Source: Lutjanus erythropterus
Lineage: Eukaryota; Chordata; Actinopteri; Lutjaniformes; Lutjanidae
Length of the DNA: 64,000 nucleotides
Direction: 5' to 3'
NCBI GenBank assembly: GCA_020091685.1
Contig: CM034613.1
Coordinates: forward strand, 21,075,801-21,139,800
Part shown: positions 40,150 to 50,605 of the stretch, piece by piece
Numbering within the stretch: the stretch's first letter is position 1
How the letters are laid out: each line of letters opens with the position of its first letter
The notes under the pieces: generated by a model
Seen by the model: only the letters and a program-made list of their open reading frames with translations
Databases searched by the model: none
What the model was told of the DNA's origin: nothing
Made by a program: the position numbers and the translations under genes

Positions 40150-40520
40150 GCAGCTCTTCACAATAAGCTCTAAAAAAACAACTGCATGCTACCTGCTCGC
40201 CAACAAACATCAGACAGCAAAGTTAGCGACTAGCTGGTGAATAAAGTGGAGCATGTAGCAGCTAAAGAGTTGCATATTTCTCTCAGGAGTTGGTGGAGAC
40301 CAAAAATAGAGCTAAAAGAATAATATATAATTCATCAGGTGGCCAGAAATACAACTTCAAATGAATGCTAATGTCGCTAACTCTGTAAATATGTAACTGT
40401 CTGACATATAACCACCTTTATTGCATTTACAGTGTGCTTCTTCTGTCGCCAAATAGCCAAAAAGAAAAAGATTAATAAAGGTTCAAGCATATATAAGTAT
40501 AGATACTTCACTGGCAGCTT
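40150..40520. repeat. Interspersed repeat (GGAGCATGTAGCAGCTAAAGAG family)
   Basis: Contains GTGGAGCATGTAGCAGCTAA, CAGGAGTTGGTGGAGACCAA, TCATCAGGTGGCCAGAAATA and AATGAATGCTAATGTCGCTA in order. I recognise this series from other teleost genomes. The ends are not defined. Confidence 0.5.
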
Positions 40521-42069
40521 CTGTATGTGTCTGTGATGTGTCTGCATGGTCGCCATATTGGAGAGGTCAAAATCTGCTAGTAAATAATGCCTAAATTATG
40601 CTGTAGTGCAATGCTTGTTCTTTGTTTGTTTGTTTTTTTTAGAAAAATGAGAAATTGAACATGAGACTCATTACTTTTCTTCAAGCAGCTCTATGCCCAA
40701 ATATTAGCCTTCTGCATAGCAACAATATCCACTGGGACACGCTCTGACCTGTGAAGTCAATGTCATTTATTCACTTTAAACACTAACACATACAAGACAA
40801 CTTTTGGAGAAACTCATAAAAATGAATGTGATGTGCTGAAAAGAATCGCCTTTGCTATCCTATTGTGCTGTAATTCTAAGTCAGTCTAAGTGCAGGGCAT
40901 TATGGAGCATTCATGGTTGTGTTAACTGGATTGAGAGATTATTGCAGATTACATTTTATGAGGTTGACCACTGAACTGCTATAAAACAATGGCTTTAAAT
41001 AGACCAAGTATCTCTGGTGAGATCTGACAGTTCTGTTTGTGTTGTATTGATAACGTCACACCTCAACCCTGGGCGAAAAAAAACGAACAAAAACGACACC
41101 TCTGATCTGTCAAATGATCGAAAAGCAAACTCTCACCATTTAATGCTATGCCTAAAGCTAAGGCATTACTTTCTAGAAAATAAGAGAAACAAAGCCGTCT
41201 ATTTTTACATTACCGGGAGCAGGACAAACAAGTTACACAAAAAAAACTTTTCATGTCAATAAAAAAAATTAAAAAAAAAACACAGAACGCTGTACGTGCG
41301 GTTATGTAATGAGATGAGAGGCAGCGGTCACACAGTCCAAAACTGATGACTGCTAAATGCATCACACTGCTGTCCATGTTACTCTCAAAACCGAACTTTA
41401 AATGGTATTTATAGCGTACGTATGTTGTTGACTTACACACTTCGAGTGACATTACTTCTGTTCTGCCGCTGACTGTGCTGTGTTTCTGTCTATGGCAGCA
41501 ATGGGGACATCCCAATATCATAATGCATGAAATAATCTCAGGGAAGCCCATTTTAATCAAGTGTTTAGTTCAAGGGCATGGCGTCAAATGACATCCTATT
41601 GTCCTTACAATGCAATACTTTACACCTGAACAGTAATGTATGGAGGATTAAGGACACCTTGGAGCTCAGTCATGCCAGGGACATGATTAAAAAAGCTGCT
41701 CTCGGCTCATGCCGTTGAATGTCGCTTAAAAATAGAAAAGACCCGGGCCCTCCATCATTTTGCGTGACTCTTTCACGAGTTAACTTGCTCATCCTTGTCT
41801 TCGCCCGGCCGCTTTACTCTCCGTCGGTCATGTATGAACTCACACACACGCACACGCCTGGTAAATTGCCAATTAAATCTCACTTGTGTCTTTAAATACA
41901 CATGTCCCCAAAGTGTCAAAGCTTGGTTAAAAAAAGGGTGTTTAGATGATTATATTCTAATAATATTTGTGCCTTTCTAGTTCTATTAACCCTGCAGACC
42001 CACACCGCAAAATAAAAGAGGTTAACTCACAACCTACATCTGGTAAAATAATAGCTTTTTACTCTAAAG

Positions 42070-42847
42070 CTGGGTTGCACCAAGAAGGATTCATTTTTTT
42101 AAATAATGACCTAACTTTTTATGTTGCATCAAACATTTAAACTATATCAAAAATAAGAGATTAAATCTAAGCCTCTCTTTAAACGTTTATTTTTCACTCA
42201 CTCACTCACTCACTCACTCACTGATATTTTGGTGCAACAGACATAAATTCAATCTAGGGTTAAAGTGGGAGGTTTAACTTTTAAAATGGCTGCCTTTTTG
42301 GAAAGAATTGAACAAAAATAATTCTCTACAGAGACATCATGAGCACGCTATCCAACTTGCTCGCTTGCTTGTAATGTTAACATTTTAGCTTGCTTGCAAA
42401 CAAGACGTTTTTCTTTTTTTTTAGCAAGCTAGCAAATGACGAAATGTTTTGTTAATTTTTTAGCTAGCAAGCACACAATACAAGTTTTTTTCTTTTTTAG
42501 CTAGCTAGCAAATAATGCAATGTTATGTTAACATTTTAGCTAGCTAGCAAACAAGCTAACATTTTGTAAAAGAATGCAGAGTTAATATTTAACATTTAAA
42601 AGTTAGTATTTCCCCCCTTTTTCATATTTACTAGATCCCAGCACTCAAATTTACTTTCTGTTCATTTATTTATTTTAATTTGGGTTAGCAAGCCTCTCCA
42701 TATTGATTAAACTATTTAATTTTGGTTAAGATGACTAAACTTGGATTTCCTAACTGGAAAATTAGTTTTGTATTGTGCAACAGAGCTCTACTTAATTTTA
42801 AATCTAGACTAATCCAAGGTTAAATTCATCTATGTTGGAGCAACCCA
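42070..42847. mobile_element. MITE, 'TTGCACCAA' family, copy B
   Basis: It begins CTGGGTTGCACCAAGAAGG and ends TATGTTGGAGCAACCCA, forming an inverted pair. The interior includes a (CACT)n run at 42195-42222 and a TAGC-rich array at about 42380-42550 with TTTAGCTAGCTAGCAAA units. It is the fuller relative of 439-1000. Confidence 0.65.
42195..42222. repeat. (CACT)n tetranucleotide microsatellite
   Basis: Seven consecutive CACT units inside the MITE at 42070-42847. Confidence 0.9.
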
Positions 42848-43037
42848 CAGAGTTTTTACACCTTTAATTCATTAATTTTGTGCATTTCGTGTTTTCAAAG
42901 CAAGGGGCTGAGAGGTGCAAGAGAGAGGAGAAGCTAAATCTGCTGTTAGCGTCACAGGAGACGAGACATGATGGCGGGGTTTGATCGACTCATCTGTCTC
43001 ACACTATTTTTTCCCCCCATCAAAAGTTGTTTTTCAT

Positions 43038-43060
43038 CACACACACACACACACACACGA
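43038..43060. repeat. (CA)n microsatellite
   Basis: A pure CA run following TTTTTCATCA in slc24a2 intron 2. Confidence 0.85.
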
Positions 43061-44070
43061 TTCTGTTGGACAAAGTACCCAGAATCCATTGCAGCTCAAG
43101 GTCACCTGAGTCCTTCTCTGGCACTCAGCCTGTGCACCCCAGTTCTCACTCTTTTCTTGCATGCAAGCCCTAAATCAAAATTAGTATGACAGAAATAGGA
43201 CATGGAGAAAATAACTACTTTCATGTTTGCTTTTTAAAGAGGGGCTTTAATTTTAGCGTTGTGGTTTACACACTGCATATCAAACGGCGACGCTGCCTTC
43301 CTCAAGAGTTCCCCCCTCCCCACCATTGTGTAACCTGCAGTTTAAATATCCTTTATGTACTTAGAATAAATCCAGATTTAATTAAAGCTTTACAATGCAA
43401 CTTTCTCAAAATTTCATTTCCATTTCATGTAACAAAGGAAATCTAAATCCGTCCAGATAATCTCTACACCAGTATCAAATTGCACTGCAGTGTCTTTTGC
43501 CCTCAAGTGTCATTGAGGGAGCGAATGTTGAAGTAACACAATGATTTCTACTGTTTTTGCTCAATAGCAGAAATGCTGGATACTCCACAGACAAAAAGTG
43601 AAATATTGCACTGAATGGCTGTACATGAAGAACCTCCCCTGAGAACAAACATGGAGGAACAACCACAGCCCGCCCGAAGCCGTCTTACTGTATGTCAAGC
43701 TGTATGTGATTTACGTGTTTACGCAACAATTTAAAAGACAATGTTTACGTGGGAAATCTTTAACTGGAGGGGAAAAAATAGCTCCTGAGATTTTCCGAGG
43801 GATTTGTTTGTCAGACTGGGACACAATTTGTAGAGCTTAACCCAGAATTACACATTTGACTCTGTTTTATTAATCCCACAGTGGAATACTGTATGCCAGC
43901 CTTGTGCAGCATCGCTTGAACCGCATTAACGCACAATGGTCAGTTCAGCTGTTGAAGGTACTTTACTGTCATTTTCCTCATTCTAAAGTAATGAGCATGT
44001 GTTGTCTTTTAAAACACGTTTGGCATTAGTTGTCATTAGTCTCATTTTGAAAATGGTCATTAGATTCACG

Positions 44071-44378
44071 AGTAGGGCGACTATTGTCATTATCGATTAC
44101 GCTGCTGATTATTTTCACAAGTAATTTATCAATTATATAGTCTATTAGATGTCAAAAAACTGTGAAAAATGTTCATGTCAGGCTCAAAGGCCCCAAAGTG
44201 ACTCTTCAAATGGTTTCTTTTGTCCAACCAACAGTCCAAAACTCTTCATCTGCTATCATAAATGGCAAAGAAAAGCAGTAAATCCTCACATTCAAGAACC
44301 TGGACGGCAAATGTTTGACACAGATTATCAAAATAGTTGGCAACAAATCTTGTGTCAACTGATCATTGCAGCTCTATT
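44071..44378. mobile_element. Short DNA-transposon relic with CGATTA-rich end
   Basis: It starts AGTAGGGCGACTATTGTCAT and then TATCGATTACGCTGCTGATT. It ends TGATCATTGCAGCTCTATTG. The internal GTCAAAAAACTGTGAAAAAT and AAGGCCCCAAAGTGACTCTT blocks are shared in the same order with the inverted copy in rpl34 intron 3 (60108-60453). It lies about 260 bases beyond the exon 2 donor of slc24a2. Confidence 0.6.
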
Positions 44379-44641
44379 GATGGGAACAAAAAAGATGCAT
44401 GGTATTGTCAAAGTTAAAGCCTGCCTTCATTAATATCAGCTGCATGATATGAGTAAAAGGATGAGTGTGTGCTTCCATGCCAGAGGAGACACTGAAGGTC
44501 ATTTCTATTCACCAAAATACTAAAACACCTACTGTAAAGTCCTAAAAGTCTGACATTTTCTTTAAGATTGTTTTTTTCAGAGGAGATGGTGGTGAAGGGA
44601 AGTGGGAGAAAAAAAACATACAGCTCAAGAAACCAACTCAC

Positions 44642-45544
44642 CTTGGGCTGAACTTCTACTTCTACCACTTGGTTCTTGTTCATGCAATCTTTGACGAAGC
44701 CCTCGACTTTGCTGTTGAACTTCATGAAGATCACGTAGGCGGCGTAGCCCGAGAGCAGCGTGACACTTTCCCAGATGGAGATGAAGTTATCCAGGAAGAA
44801 GATGATGAGCAAGATCAGATCCAGGATGTAGAAGGAGACGTCGCGGAAAAGGGGCCACCACGTCAGGTTGAGGATCTCCTTGGAGAAGATGGCGCACATC
44901 CCGATCACGAAGAGGATGTTGAAGACGGCCGAGCCCACGATGGTCCCGATGCCCACGTTGCTGTGTGAGATGAAGACGCCGATGATGGAGGTGAAGAGCT
45001 CGGGGGCCGAGCCGCCCGCCGCCATAAACGTGGCGCCCGCTACGTCGTCCGAAATGGTCAGCTTCTCCGTGATGACCGTCAGCGCTGGGACGAAGAACTC
45101 GTCGCACACTATGGCTAAGGCAATGAACATGTAGATCATGCCGAACATGTGGAGGATCACCGCTCCTTGGCGCCTCTCCTCAAGGGTGAAAATGTCTGGC
45201 GGGTACTCCCCCTGGCTCTCGTTGCTATCTGCGGTAGATTTCATGGCTATTGGCATGTCGGCTGACCCATTGGGGTCCCTCTGAGGCGGGGTGAAAAGCA
45301 GAGTCCTGTGGGGCGCTGACTGGTGGAGACTCTCCTGGGGGAGCACTGGCTCATTGAGACCCCCCGAGCTCCAGGTCAAGGCACTGATGGAGACGGCACT
45401 TACGGCCACCAGGCTGAAGACGAACCCCAAGATTCGCACTGGCCTCAGCTTTTTCCGCAGGCACCGGTGGCCCTGCCGCTTACAGGCAGCGCCCAATATG
45501 GGCCTCCGCTCTAGAGAATCCATGCTGGGTTGATCTGAACCCAT
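44642..45544 (-). CDS. slc24a2: slc24a2 exon 2: NCKX2 N-terminus, first membrane cluster, alpha-1 repeat
   Basis: The 903-nt coding part of exon 2 encodes residues 1-301 and ends exactly on a codon (AAG|GTGAGT). NCKX2 exchanges Na+ for Ca2+ plus K+ at the plasma membrane of neurons and cone photoreceptors (family knowledge). Visible features: basic N-terminus, a hydrophobic segment at about 35-57 typical of the cleaved or first membrane helix, an extracellular segment with sequons NGS (92) and NES (108), membrane helix 128-152 ([20 protein letters not shown]), the alpha-1 repeat at about 168-218 with GGSAPELF (the cation-liganding Glu is 182) and [12 protein letters not shown], then helices near 233-253 and 258-275. 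The start at 45544 has a strong context (GACATGG); a second Met is at residue 8. No break or missing key residue is seen. The alpha-2 repeat is outside the window. Confidence 0.96.
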
Positions 45545-45607
45545 GTCTGTGCAGCTCGTGGTGTCCTCACTCTCAAAGGCTTGGTAGGCAGAGGGGAGAG
45601 TGGGTTT

Positions 45608-45625
45608 TTACCGGAGACAATGCAT
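45608..45625 (-). promoter_or_regulatory. Upstream ORF, 5 codons (MHCLR)
   Basis: ATG at 45625 in the context GCCATGC, stop TAA at 45608-45610. It lies within the 5' leader in exon 2, about 60 bases before the main start. A minimal ORF like this could allow reinitiation; no expression evidence is available from sequence. Confidence 0.45.
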
Positions 45626-45641
45626 GGCGTTGTCTTTGGCT

Positions 45642-45704
45642 TCAAATGAGTTGAAGAGATTGTAGGTGCTTTCCAGGGTCTGGTTTGCCAAATGATGTCT
45701 TCAT
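45642..45704 (-). promoter_or_regulatory. Upstream ORF, 20 codons
   Basis: ATG at 45704 in the context AATATGA, running to TGA at 45642-45644 in the exon 2 leader. It does not overlap the main ORF. The peptide (starting MKTSFGKPDPGKHLQ) has no motif I recognise. Confidence 0.45.
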
Positions 45705-45715
45705 ATTAGCCTCTG

Positions 45716-47546
45716 CTGGATGATGTCAAAAGAATGAAGGAAAAATTCATTATTTAGGCAGAAAGAAACTCAACACAATATGATGAGATTAAAAATGCTG
45801 TTTGGATGTTGAGTTCATGATGTTTATTGTAAAGATCCTGTGTAGCTTCCCAGTATTTGTGTCACAATACCAGAATTTTTAACTTTGACACAATACGAAT
45901 ACAAAAATGATACTCAATACCTCCATCAATACTACGGCAAAAAGAAAAAAAAGTCAGAGGCAAAAAATAGCAACCACCGCACAGAAAAATTCACTGAACA
46001 CTGTCTGGTTGTGCTGGTTTCACTGGAAAATAATGACATACCAGAACATTTCGATCGTGTTTTCAGAGCTTTGGCACTTTTGATACAATAATTAACTGAT
46101 ACTGTATTGTTTTAAATATGTGGCATTGATAAAGTATTGAAACAAAGTTCAGTGAAAGACAGAACTAAGCAATTAGTTGATTAATCGATACTGTAATCAT
46201 CTTTGTCAGTTTTTGTTACTGCAATCTATCATGTAAAACATTTATTAGACTTTTTTATAACATTACAATTAGATTATCTAGTAATGTGCAATGGGCAATT
46301 CATTTACAACCTTTCTTAATAATTAATATTCAAAAATAGCCCACAAAATGTAACAAATAGCGACTAGATTAACCAATAATCACTCTCGCTGTGGAAAAGT
46401 TAGCTACAAATCAGGACTAATCTTCTCCTGACCACTGCCAAATAAAATGTGTAGATATTTGTAAATAAAATTAAGAAGTATATTGCCAATCACTGCACAG
46501 TGTTGATGTGACATGTGGAATCCCCGTCTAAAAATGCATATTTAGTGCCTTTACTGAGTTGAAAAATCATCCCATGGTCTCAGTATTGTCATTTACTCAT
46601 GGTCAAAATTGCTCTTTTTATCACTTTTATTGTTAGTTGTATTTACTGTCTTATTTGATTGTAAAGTTTGGCTTGTAAACACAATGTTTTATTGTTATTA
46701 CTCTCTCACAGCAAACGTAAATGTAAAAAATAAATACAAAAAGTATAATATCTTGTTAGTTTGAACATTTCTGCACGCAGTTTAAGTGAAACACTCAGTT
46801 GTAGTCGTTAGAATGACATTAGCTGCACATCACAAAGTGCATTCAAGTAATTTTTGCATAAATTCACATCTCAAGCTGCTGCAGCAAACAGACTGAAAAA
46901 CTTACACGGGCGGACGATTCTGCAAGCTTAACGATTTTTATTTCGATTTCATGCAAGTTGCGGTCAAAAAAAAAAAAAAAAAGAAAGAAAGAAAGAAAAT
47001 CGCAAACCTGCTGTTTTTACCTGGTAAAATATCAGAAAAAGAGAAGGCCGACGGTCACTTGGCTGCAGTCAGTGAACACGTTAAAGGCTGTGACGCTGCT
47101 GCTGCTCAGGTGAAAGCAGACAAAAAAACAAAAAAACAAAACACATCCCTGTCCTGTTTGACTTTTACATGATGCTGCCGCCTTTGAGCTGAGACACAGC
47201 AGCTCCGCTGACAACTCTTCTCCCTGTCTGCCCTTCAGTAATAATGCCTTCGCCCTTTCAGCTGTATCATCACCAAACAAACAGCTACCCATCATCACCA
47301 GCCGACGACCAAAAAAAAAAAAAAACAGCCCCAACATGTAGTTTCCCCCAGCTGCGGACATGCCTTACCTTTGACAGAGGCGAGAGGGAAACAGCCGCAC
47401 GGCACCGCAGCGGGGTGAAATTAGGAAATCCTCTCCGGTGCCCTCTTGCTCTCATTGAGCAAAAAATGTGACCGGTGTCCGCTCTCCGACGACAGAGGAG
47501 GAGCTTTGGACGAGGAAAAAAAAAATGCTTTTCCAACTGCGCTCAC
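45716..47546. other. slc24a2: slc24a2 intron 1
   Basis: About 1.8 kb between the non-coding first exon and exon 2. It holds repeat-like sequence at about 45840-46150 (ATACGAATACAAAAATGATA and TGATACTGTATTG segments) and at about 46160-46400 (CGATTA-type fragments), a poly-A/AAAG tract near 46966-47000, and GC-richer sequence from about 47040 towards exon 1. No coding frame is supported. Confidence 0.6.
45840..46150. repeat. Interspersed repeat with GATACAATA motifs
   Basis: The segment is framed by CACAATACCAGAATTTTTAA at one side and TGATACTGTATTGTTTTAAA, ATAAAGTATTGAAAC at the other, with an imperfect inverted relationship (ATACCA/TGGTAT-type blocks). The family is not identified. Confidence 0.4.
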
Positions 47547-47685
47547 CTCTCTGCCTCACAGCAGCAGCAGCAGCAGCAGCATCCCTCCCGTCTCGGATGA
47601 GAGGAGGAGATGAAAAAAAAAACCACACACACACACACCCGGTCGAAAATACCTTGCTAATGTAGCAGAATATTGTGCTGGGCTG
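47547..47685 (-). other. slc24a2: slc24a2 non-coding exon 1 (predicted)
   Basis: Predicted from a good donor (GGCAGAGAG|GTGAGCG; intron starts at 47546), its place upstream of exon 2, whose leader begins at an acceptor, and the shift to GC-richer, CpG-containing sequence. The transcript strand has a GTGTGT run, a T tract, CATCTCCTCCTCTCATCC and a (CTG)7 repeat. The start site is placed by a TATA-like element and is approximate. No coding frame joins exon 2 in phase. Confidence 0.5.
47556..47582 (-). promoter_or_regulatory. Upstream ORF made of a CTG repeat (Met-Leu7-stop)
   Basis: Within the predicted exon 1, the transcript strand reads ATG, seven CTG codons, then TGA. The whole ORF is therefore a trinucleotide repeat encoding polyleucine. 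Its length would change with repeat copy number but it would always stop at the same TGA. The start context is GGGATGC. Confidence 0.45.
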
Positions 47686-47692
47686 GGCGGAC

Positions 47693-47722
47693 CACGTGAT
47701 GAAGCGGGTGGTTTATTAATAA
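47693..47722 (-). promoter_or_regulatory. slc24a2: Candidate core promoter of slc24a2
   Basis: The transcript strand has a TATA-like TTTATTAATAAAC (about 47722-47710) followed by a CACGTG E-box (47698-47693), placing a start near 47685. The assignment rests on spacing and the downstream donor only. Confidence 0.3.
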
Positions 47723-47843
47723 AGCCAGGTAGACAGCAGCAGCGTATCCTTTCCCGCTGGGTTCACACGGTGGGGGCTTTGGTGATGTTGCGTTTTGAGG
47801 GAGGAGTTGCCGTGGTTACACAGCAAAGGCAGCATTTCCACTG

Positions 47844-47889
47844 ATTTTTTTTTTTTTTTTTTTTTTTATGATGATGATGATGATGATGA
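47844..47889. repeat. Poly-T tract followed by (GAT)n microsatellite
   Basis: A run of about 22 T residues followed by ATGATGATGATGATGATGA. It lies about 160 bases upstream of the predicted slc24a2 start. Confidence 0.9.
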
Positions 47890-48364
47890 CGGAACAGGTG
47901 GATAAGCTTCAGCTCAGTTGCTGATTTATGTGCACGCCTTCAGGTCATTTCAAGGTTATATGCGAGTGGTGGAGCCCTCTCTCAAAGAAAACACTGTAGT
48001 ATGCAGTGCAGCATCATTCACTCTATGCAGCCGTACATTTTTACACTTGGGCTCCAGTGTAGTATTTCTTTAAAGCCATGTTTTCACATTAAAATGTCAG
48101 ACGTCAGCCTGTTGGGTTTTCTTGCTGGTTAGGAAATAATGAGCAATTTGAAGCAGCCACTTAAAGCTCTGAGACATTGCTATAATATGTTACTTTTCCA
48201 CATAAAAATGCCTAAAAAAGAGAGAGTTGTGTGCTTGCATTATCGAACACGTTCTCAACAATTGCCAAACCCAGCAAAATCCGCAGTTTATTCAAGGCAA
48301 CAATCCGTTTCTCATTAACAATTGCTAGCTGGTTTCTAGCAGAAAATCATGGTCCTACACGTAT

Positions 48365-49230
48365 GTTTCCACCGCAGGAACTTTCAAATTAAGTTCTGGG
48401 GACATTGTTTTAGTCACAGAGGTATAAAACTTGGACGGTGCGTTGAACGTTTCGACCCATTGCCGCAAAAGTCAGCATCGCTGCCATACTGGTCCCGTCA
48501 AGACTGGGTTGTTAACAAATACATGTAAACAGGGGATCTACAGTTTTTCTGGATAAAAAGCACTAATATTTTGGCATTTCTCAGCTCATTTTTAATGACT
48601 CATATTCAAGGGTCTGTTTTTCAAACTCACTCCACGTAGATCATGAACCCTTGAATATGAACATGACTCACTGAACTTTTTAGTGCTTTTTATCCAGCAA
48701 AAACGCAGGTCACCCATTTACTTGTATGTATTTACAGGCCAGTCTTGATGGCATCAATATGACGGCAGTGCTGACGTACAATCCACAGGCAAATGCTGAG
48801 CTAGCACATATTTGTCTATGATTTTAGCCCCCAGAATGTGCCTGCTCGGGGTGGTAGTACTTTACAAAGCTAATGGACCTTTTGGAGGTGGGGCTTACAG
48901 CGCTAAACACGTCTTGTTGATCGTGTTTTGACACATCAACATGGAGTTACAGCAGAAAGCATGCAACAGATGAACCGACAACCAGACCAGGCTTTAGTGA
49001 GCATTTGTGCAGTGTCGCACAAATAATGATGCCCGTCTGACGGTTTATATGGTGTCACTGTGGGCAAAAATGGTGGGTAAAAACAGATGCAGCACAGATT
49101 TTTATATGCATGCAGACTAATTTGCCTCATCGGGTCATTAAGCCACAATGGAAGCACAGTCTGAAGGAACCTTTTAGATCCTTGAAAAGTTCCTGGCACT
49201 GAAAGTTGTGTGTACTTTGGGTGGAAACAT
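48365..49230. mobile_element. MITE with TGTTTCCACC inverted ends, carrying a nested palindrome
   Basis: The outer ends are TGTTTCCACCGCAGGAACTT and TACTTTGGGTGGAAACA, which are imperfect inverted repeats. Inside, about 48470-48790 is itself a long palindrome: CATACTGGTCCCGTCAAGAC mirrors GGCCAGTCTTGATGGCATC, TTTCTGGATAAAAAGCACTA mirrors TTTAGTGCTTTTTATCCAGC, and CATATTCAAGGGT mirrors ACCCTTGAATATG. The inner unit looks like a second inverted-repeat element inserted in the first. Confidence 0.6.
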
Positions 49231-49811
49231 TGTTTACCACAACTTTATTTTTGCACTTTGACTTTTTACGGATTAAACAAACAAGATAGAGTGTAACTAG
49301 TGAGCTTTAGAAGTGGTGGTAGGTACCTTTTTCTTCTGATTTCTGATATGCAAACGCAGCCTTTATATGACATAACCATCATCCATACAGCCTCAGCCCC
49401 GCAGGTCGCCATGTTTCCCCCTCATGTCAGACGAAGCCTGCAACCACTTAGCATTAGTCGACAGGCCAGACCCTGTTGGATAGACACAGACACGCAATCT
49501 CTACACAGTGTGATAAAGTATGTGTGACACTAATGGCCCGGTGCTGTATAATAAATCATGATTCAGTGACCTCATTGATTGGCCCCTCTCCTCTGCTCTC
49601 ATCTCCTCCCCACTGTAGCTGCCGCTTGTTACCTAACAGGAAACACAGAGGACGACAGCATTAACTTACCTCACATTATCAATAGTCAGATGTTTTCTCA
49701 CTACTAGGTATCCATATTGAGTTTTCTAGTTAAATTAGCTGATTTGGCTGCACTTGCAATAATGAAAGCCCTCTGAAGGTCCTAATTGAATAATATACTT
49801 ATTAAAAAGTT

Positions 49812-50605
49812 CCTGAAAGCAATATTTTGACTTTATGGGCAATTAGTTTAGCGTGATGAGAAGATGAATACCACATCTATCCAATAAATACAAGGCTGCA
49901 GTAAGTAGCTTAGCAAAAAGAGTGGAAACAGCCAACTTAATCTGTAAATCTGTAAAAAAAAAAAAAGTGTTAAAAAGATTAAAAAAAAAAAAAAGATACT
50001 ACTAAAACAGTATGTGAGATTTATTGGTATGTCCGAAACGTGGTGTGTGAGGTGCATATTGTTTCCAGCAGAATATTACAGTATATACGCACTGGCCACT
50101 AATCTGGCATAAATATCCCACGATGCAATGCAGCAATGATGACAACAGCTACAACATAACAACGGCAGGCAGCAAACAAGAAAACTCCGGCATAACACAG
50201 CAATTTAGATGCAAGTTTTCACGTCGCTAGTCGTAATATAGTTTTAAAATTAGTTCATTGTTAGCGCAGGTCGCCATGGTTACCCATCTCAAGGCTCTCA
50301 AGAAGTTACGCGCTGAGCGCTGCGGCCAAAAAAGGTACTTATATTACACAAAAGTATGTAGAACAATAGTACGTAATTTTGGTAAATGGTGCACAGTATG
50401 TGATTTGTGATGCAGTGCAGGTCTACGCTGGGAGCAGTGACGTCCAGAAGTTGACGTTGCTAAGCAACCAGCCAAGCTAAACGAATGCTGGCTGTAGCCT
50501 TATATTGACTGGACAGCTATGACGGTGGTATTGATCTCGCTGTCTAACTTTTGGCGAGAAGTCAAAACAACAGTATTTCCCAACACGTCGAACTTTTCCT
50601 TTAAG
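49812..50605. mobile_element. AAGCTAAGCTAA-family element, copy 3 (composite)
   Basis: The left part has GCAATATTTTGACTTTATGG and AGCGTGATGAGAAGATGAAT. The right part has GGCTGTAGCCTTATATTGAC, TGGTATTGATCTCGCTGTCT, CAGTATTTCCCAACACGTCG and TTTTCCTTTAAG, as in other copies. The middle (about 50060-50420) carries ATCCCACGATGCAATGCAGC and GCACAGTATGTGATTTGTGA, probably a different insertion. Confidence 0.5.

Larger units (their letters stand above)
20305..44641. other. slc24a2: slc24a2 intron 2 (about 24 kb)
   Basis: The longest intron, lying between the exon with the alpha-1 repeat and the cytoplasmic-loop exons. Recognised content: element fragments near 21740-22060 and 22297-22440, a hAT-like element at 26624-27328, a MITE at 34700-35185, a TA-flanked element at 36247-36997, a tandem array at about 38560-39570, a repeat at 40150-40520, a MITE at 42070-42847 and a repeat at 44071-44378. 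The remaining stretches show no frame with coding character on either strand. A possible 27-nt microexon at 41785-41811 is discussed under findings and is not annotated as coding. Confidence 0.6.
45545..45715 (-). other. slc24a2: slc24a2 exon 2, 5' untranslated part
   Basis: In transcript orientation a pyrimidine-rich tract (TTTTTCCTTCATTCTTTTG) leads to CATCCAGCAG, a tandem NAGNAG acceptor, so the exon can start at 45715 or 45712. The leader holds two short upstream ORFs before the main start, at 45704-45642 and 45625-45608. No in-frame upstream extension of the main frame is required. Confidence 0.7.

Noticed and set aside
44414-44641. Continuation of the exon 2 frame for 75 more codons
   Set aside because: The frame reads through the donor AAG|GTGAGT into intron. 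Residues after QPK do not resemble NCKX2, whereas the next exon does.
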